From NCBI GenBank assembly GCA_030836665.1, contig JAUPLX010000017.1, positions 1 to 8,644 of the forward strand: a stretch of DNA of 8,644 nucleotides, given 5' to 3'. The first letter of the stretch is position 1. Each line of letters begins with the position of its first letter. Shown piece after piece: positions 6,804 through 8,644 of the stretch. The notes below the pieces were generated by a model. The model saw only the letters and a list, made by a program, of their open reading frames with translations, was not told the origin of the DNA and did no database searches. Made by a program: the position numbers and the translations under genes. The DNA comes from Patescibacteria group bacterium (GTDB lineage: Bacteria; Patescibacteriota; Gracilibacteria; BD1-5; UBA2023).

Positions 6804-7698
6804 ACTCCGCCTTCGCTTTCGTTTGGCGATCCTTCGATGCTTCGCGGTTCTTTTCCCGTTCTCCGGAGAGAAGCACGATAGCCGCGTAGATGTCCTGGTG
6901 ACGGAGCCCTCCGGATTCCGGAACCATGTTCCGATTGTATTTCCGGAGCGCGAGAAAGTGCACGAGCCGTTCCGGAATTTCCCCCGGGGCGTTCGCGGGC
7001 TCGATTCCGCTCCGAAGTTTTTTAATAGATTCGACGATCATTTCGGGTGAAGAATCCGCACCTACGTGGCCGAGATCTCGGATTCCGCGGTAGATTTTCG
7101 CGACGTTCTTCGGGTGTTCGAGCCGTCCGAGAAGTTGGGAGAGCCGTTGTTTCTCCGACGGTTTGGGTTCTTTCGTCGTTTCGTCGATACGGTCGCGGAG
7201 CGCCGTGAAGAAGATTCCTCCGATGGCGAGGCTGACGTTCGGATCTTTTCGGAGTTTCGAGAGGGCATTTACGTTGGCGTTCCATTTTCGCACATCGCGG
7301 ATTTCTCCCGCCGACGCCATCAGACAAAGTTCCCGGAGGGGTTTCGGCGAATTCGCGTCCAGATGCGCCGCAATTTTCGCCAGATACGGGGAAAACATCC
7401 TCCCACGACCGTTTCCACCGCAGACGAGGTCTTCGAAAACGCTGCCCGTTAGTTGCGTCAGCCCGGTCGACCCGCCTTCGTGGCGGGCCTTCGGATCGAA
7501 ACGGGATTCCCTGCCGATAAGCGATACGAGAAGGTCGCGGTCGACGGCGAGGGTCGCGGAAATCGCCGAAACGAAACGCCCGTGCCGGGTTTCGAACGTT
7601 TCGCGTTTTTCGTGAATGTCATTGCGTCCGGATTCGCCGATTCCGACTTCCCGTTCTTGAACGGGAATCTCCGGAGCTTTTCAAGCCGATTCCGCCAT
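6802..7698 (-). CDS. Lytic-transglycosylase-like (SLT fold) protein
   Basis: 298 residues from ATG at 7696-7698 to TAA, with TGA as Gly at 7681-7683 (residue 6). Under the standard code only an ATG at residue 101 is left, which loses the catalytic part. The family cleaves the MurNAc-GlcNAc bond of peptidoglycan. AVDRDLLVSLIGRESRFDPKA (51-71) is the SLT motif with Glu64 as the expected catalytic acid, followed by GSTGLTQLTGSVFEDL (76-91), the usual G.x.GL.QL block. KDPNVSLAIGGIFFTAL (151-167) matches the 'DPexNi.aGa.yL' helix, and LRKYNRN (251-257) the 'YNaG' region. No signal peptide or membrane helix is visible: the first 40 residues are charged and Glu-rich, and the tail is Lys/Glu-rich. 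Secretion by another route, or a cytoplasmic or structural role, is possible. It is divergent from the gene at 7798. Confidence 0.85.
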
Positions 7699-7717
7699 AT
7701 TTTTCGGTTACGGCAAC

Positions 7718-7747
7718 ATCATATCGCAAAAGTGGTACTTTTGACAA
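7718..7747 (-). promoter_or_regulatory. Candidate promoter of the lytic-transglycosylase-like gene
   Basis: Minus-strand TTGTCA (7742-7747), an 18-base spacer and TATGAT (7718-7723). Transcription would begin near 7711, leaving a leader of about 13 bases and no Shine-Dalgarno. Its -35 overlaps the -35 of the divergent promoter. Confidence 0.55.
7727..7743. repeat. Perfect inverted repeat, possible operator
   Basis: CAAAAGT-GGT-ACTTTTG, 7-base arms around 3 bases. It fills most of the minus-strand promoter's spacer and reaches into the plus-strand -35, so a bound dimer could shut off both genes. Confidence 0.5.
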
Positions 7748-7770
7748 ATAAGCGCCACATATCGTAGACT
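7741..7770 (+). promoter_or_regulatory. Candidate promoter of the gene at 7798
   Basis: Consensus TTGACA (7741-7746), an 18-base spacer and TAGACT (7765-7770). The start of transcription would be near 7777, giving a leader of about 20 bases without a Shine-Dalgarno. Confidence 0.55.
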
Positions 7771-7797
7771 GTCCCTAATACCGATCGTTATAAAAAC

Positions 7798-8559
7798 ATG
7801 GGATTCCAAACGGCCGTTTCCGCATCGGTCCAAGATAATCGCGGCGCGGCAACCCTCCGCGACGCGCTCGTCAAAAATGAACGCCACCTCTCCAAAGAGC
7901 GCCTGCTCCGGGAGATCGAATCGTGGCAGGACGCGATTAAAGGGAAAAACCGGTCCGATTCCGCATCCGAAAACGTTCGGCAATGGTACTGGAACGAGGT
8001 ACGTTCGCGCTCGTACCAGGCTCCCAGCTGGAAGATCGCTCCCGAACGTTCCGCCCTCTTCCAGCAGTTCCGAAGCGATCCGTACTACCATCTGAAAAAC
8101 CTCGTCGAAATCGTCGCCCGGGGCCTCGTCGAAGAAATGCTCCGCTCCGAAGGGGTCGAAGCTCAGGTCTACGTCACGAGCGATTCGGACGACGTGTTTT
8201 CCGGAGTCGATTTCATCGTCGAGGTAAAGACTCCCGAAGGAAAGAAGGATTACGTCGGGTTCGATCTCGCGATTTCCGAGAACCGGGAGTATCTCGATAA
8301 GAAGGAAACGCGCACCGAAACCGTCTGTTACGAATTCAATTCGTTCATGCGCCATGGGAAAAAGACCATCCCGCGTCAGATATTCGCCATCCCGCCGAAA
8401 GTCATGGCCGGATTCTTGCCGTCGTATATGGAACTCGTCGCGAAAGGTAAGACGCCTTCTTCCAAAGAAACGCTCGAACTCCTCGAATTCGCCAAAACCC
8501 GTACGGTCGCGAAAACCGTCGAAACCACGAAGTCCACCGTCGCCCACGTCCTCCATTAG
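7798..8559 (+). CDS. Unrecognised soluble protein with possible PD-(D/E)xK-like core
   Basis: 253 residues, ATG to TAG, with no TGA codon inside. I do not recognise the family. Residues 15-60 are charged and helical, 61-100 contain several aromatic residues (WYWNEV, YQAPSW, DPYYHL), and 100-120 is a helix. Then comes an acidic strand-rich part: TSDSDDVFSGVDFIVEVKTP (127-146) and DYVGFDLAIS (151-160). The arrangement of helix, acidic turn, GVD strand with EVK, hairpin, then GFD strand resembles the core of PD-(D/E)xK nucleases (Asp138, Glu142, Lys144, Asp156 as candidates), but the spacing is not canonical, so this is only a suggestion. IPRQIFAIPP (191-200) may be a further strand, and the C-terminal 30 residues are Lys/Thr-rich. 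No signal or membrane segment. A new gene starts 14 bases after its stop, so it may lead an operon. Confidence 0.85.
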   Translation: MGFQTAVSASVQDNRGAATLRDALVKNERHLSKERLLREIESWQDAIKGKNRSDSASENVRQWYWNEVRSRSYQAPSWKIAPERSALFQQFRSDPYYHLKNLVEIVARGLVEEMLRSEGVEAQVYVTSDSDDVFSGVDFIVEVKTPEGKKDYVGFDLAISENREYLDKKETRTETVCYEFNSFMRHGKKTIPRQIFAIPPKVMAGFLPSYMELVAKGKTPSSKETLELLEFAKTRTVAKTVETTKSTVAHVLH

Positions 8560-8573
8560 CCATTCGAAATCCC

Positions 8574-8644
8574 ATGAATCCGAACGCTTTCAATTTCCCT
8601 GCTACCGATTTCGAATCCGCTTTCGCGAACGCGCTCAACCGCGA
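8574..8644 (+). CDS. Start of a further gene, cut by window edge
   Basis: ATG at 8574-8576 opens a frame of 23 codons to the right edge (begins MNPNAFNFPATDFESAF). It lies 14 bases after the previous TAG, has no clear Shine-Dalgarno, as is usual here, and shares the codon style of its neighbours. Too short to identify. Confidence 0.5.
   Translation, partial: MNPNAFNFPATDFESAFANALNR

Noticed and set aside
6773..6889. 39-codon extension of the small membrane protein as confident coding sequence
   Set aside because: It runs through a strong terminator and the antisense of the convergent gene and shows no protein-like feature. Kept as an open question rather than annotated.
3136..7698. Decay or frameshift explanation: five genes as pseudogenes
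   Set aside because: Every break is a TGA in the same frame with no shift, downstream parts keep family motifs, and many sites match conserved Gly. Decay would also produce TAA/TAG and frameshifts.
1..7698. UGA as tryptophan (code 4) or selenocysteine
   Set aside because: The sites fall on conserved glycines (RAIGA, kinase loop, RxGA.D.D), and Trp is encoded by TGG in these genes. Ten sites in mixed families with no Cys-type context do not fit selenocysteine.

Overview
The window reads cleanly only if UGA is translated as glycine (genetic code 25). Under the standard code five of its genes break into pieces at in-frame TGA codons. Reading TGA as Gly rejoins each of them without any change of frame, and several of the ten recoded sites fall exactly where the protein family has a conserved glycine: the RAIGA motif of a MacB/FtsX permease, the glycine-rich loop of a kinase-like protein, and the RxGA.D.D stretch of an RNB exoribonuclease. 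All rejoined genes end in TAA or TAG. UGA=Gly is known from Gracilibacteria and Absconditabacteria (SR1) in the Patescibacteria/CPR, so the source is most likely a member of that group. Base composition looks close to half G+C by eye, with heavy use of TTC/GAA/CGA; this was not computed.

Layout. 1-995 (-) is the start of a compact RNB-family exoribonuclease that runs off the left edge. 1061-1612 (-) is an unrecognised protein ending in a striking cysteine cluster (six Cys in the last eight residues). 1717-6243 (-) is one tight operon, transcribed right to left: a MacA/HlyD-like membrane fusion protein, a MacB/FtsX-like permease, its ABC ATPase, and a kinase-fold-like protein, with gaps of 6, 8 and 10 bases. 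6392-6772 (+) is a small two-helix membrane protein with its own promoter, a strong Shine-Dalgarno and an intrinsic terminator; it is the one gene that appears to stop at TGA. 6802-7698 (-) is a lytic-transglycosylase-like protein whose first 100 codons are visible only with the altered code. It is divergent from 7798-8559 (+), an unknown protein with a possible nuclease-like core, followed by the first 23 codons of another gene that runs off the right edge.

How the parts fit. The four-gene operon looks like a tripartite-type exporter (adaptor, permease, separate ATPase) of the MacAB class, with a cytoplasmic kinase-like partner added. The lytic transglycosylase acts on cell wall if it leaves the cell, but no signal peptide is visible. 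The RNase and the Cys-tail protein appear unrelated to these. No tRNA, rRNA, CRISPR array, insertion sequence or origin was seen, and no gene-free stretch exceeds 150 bases once TGA is read as Gly.
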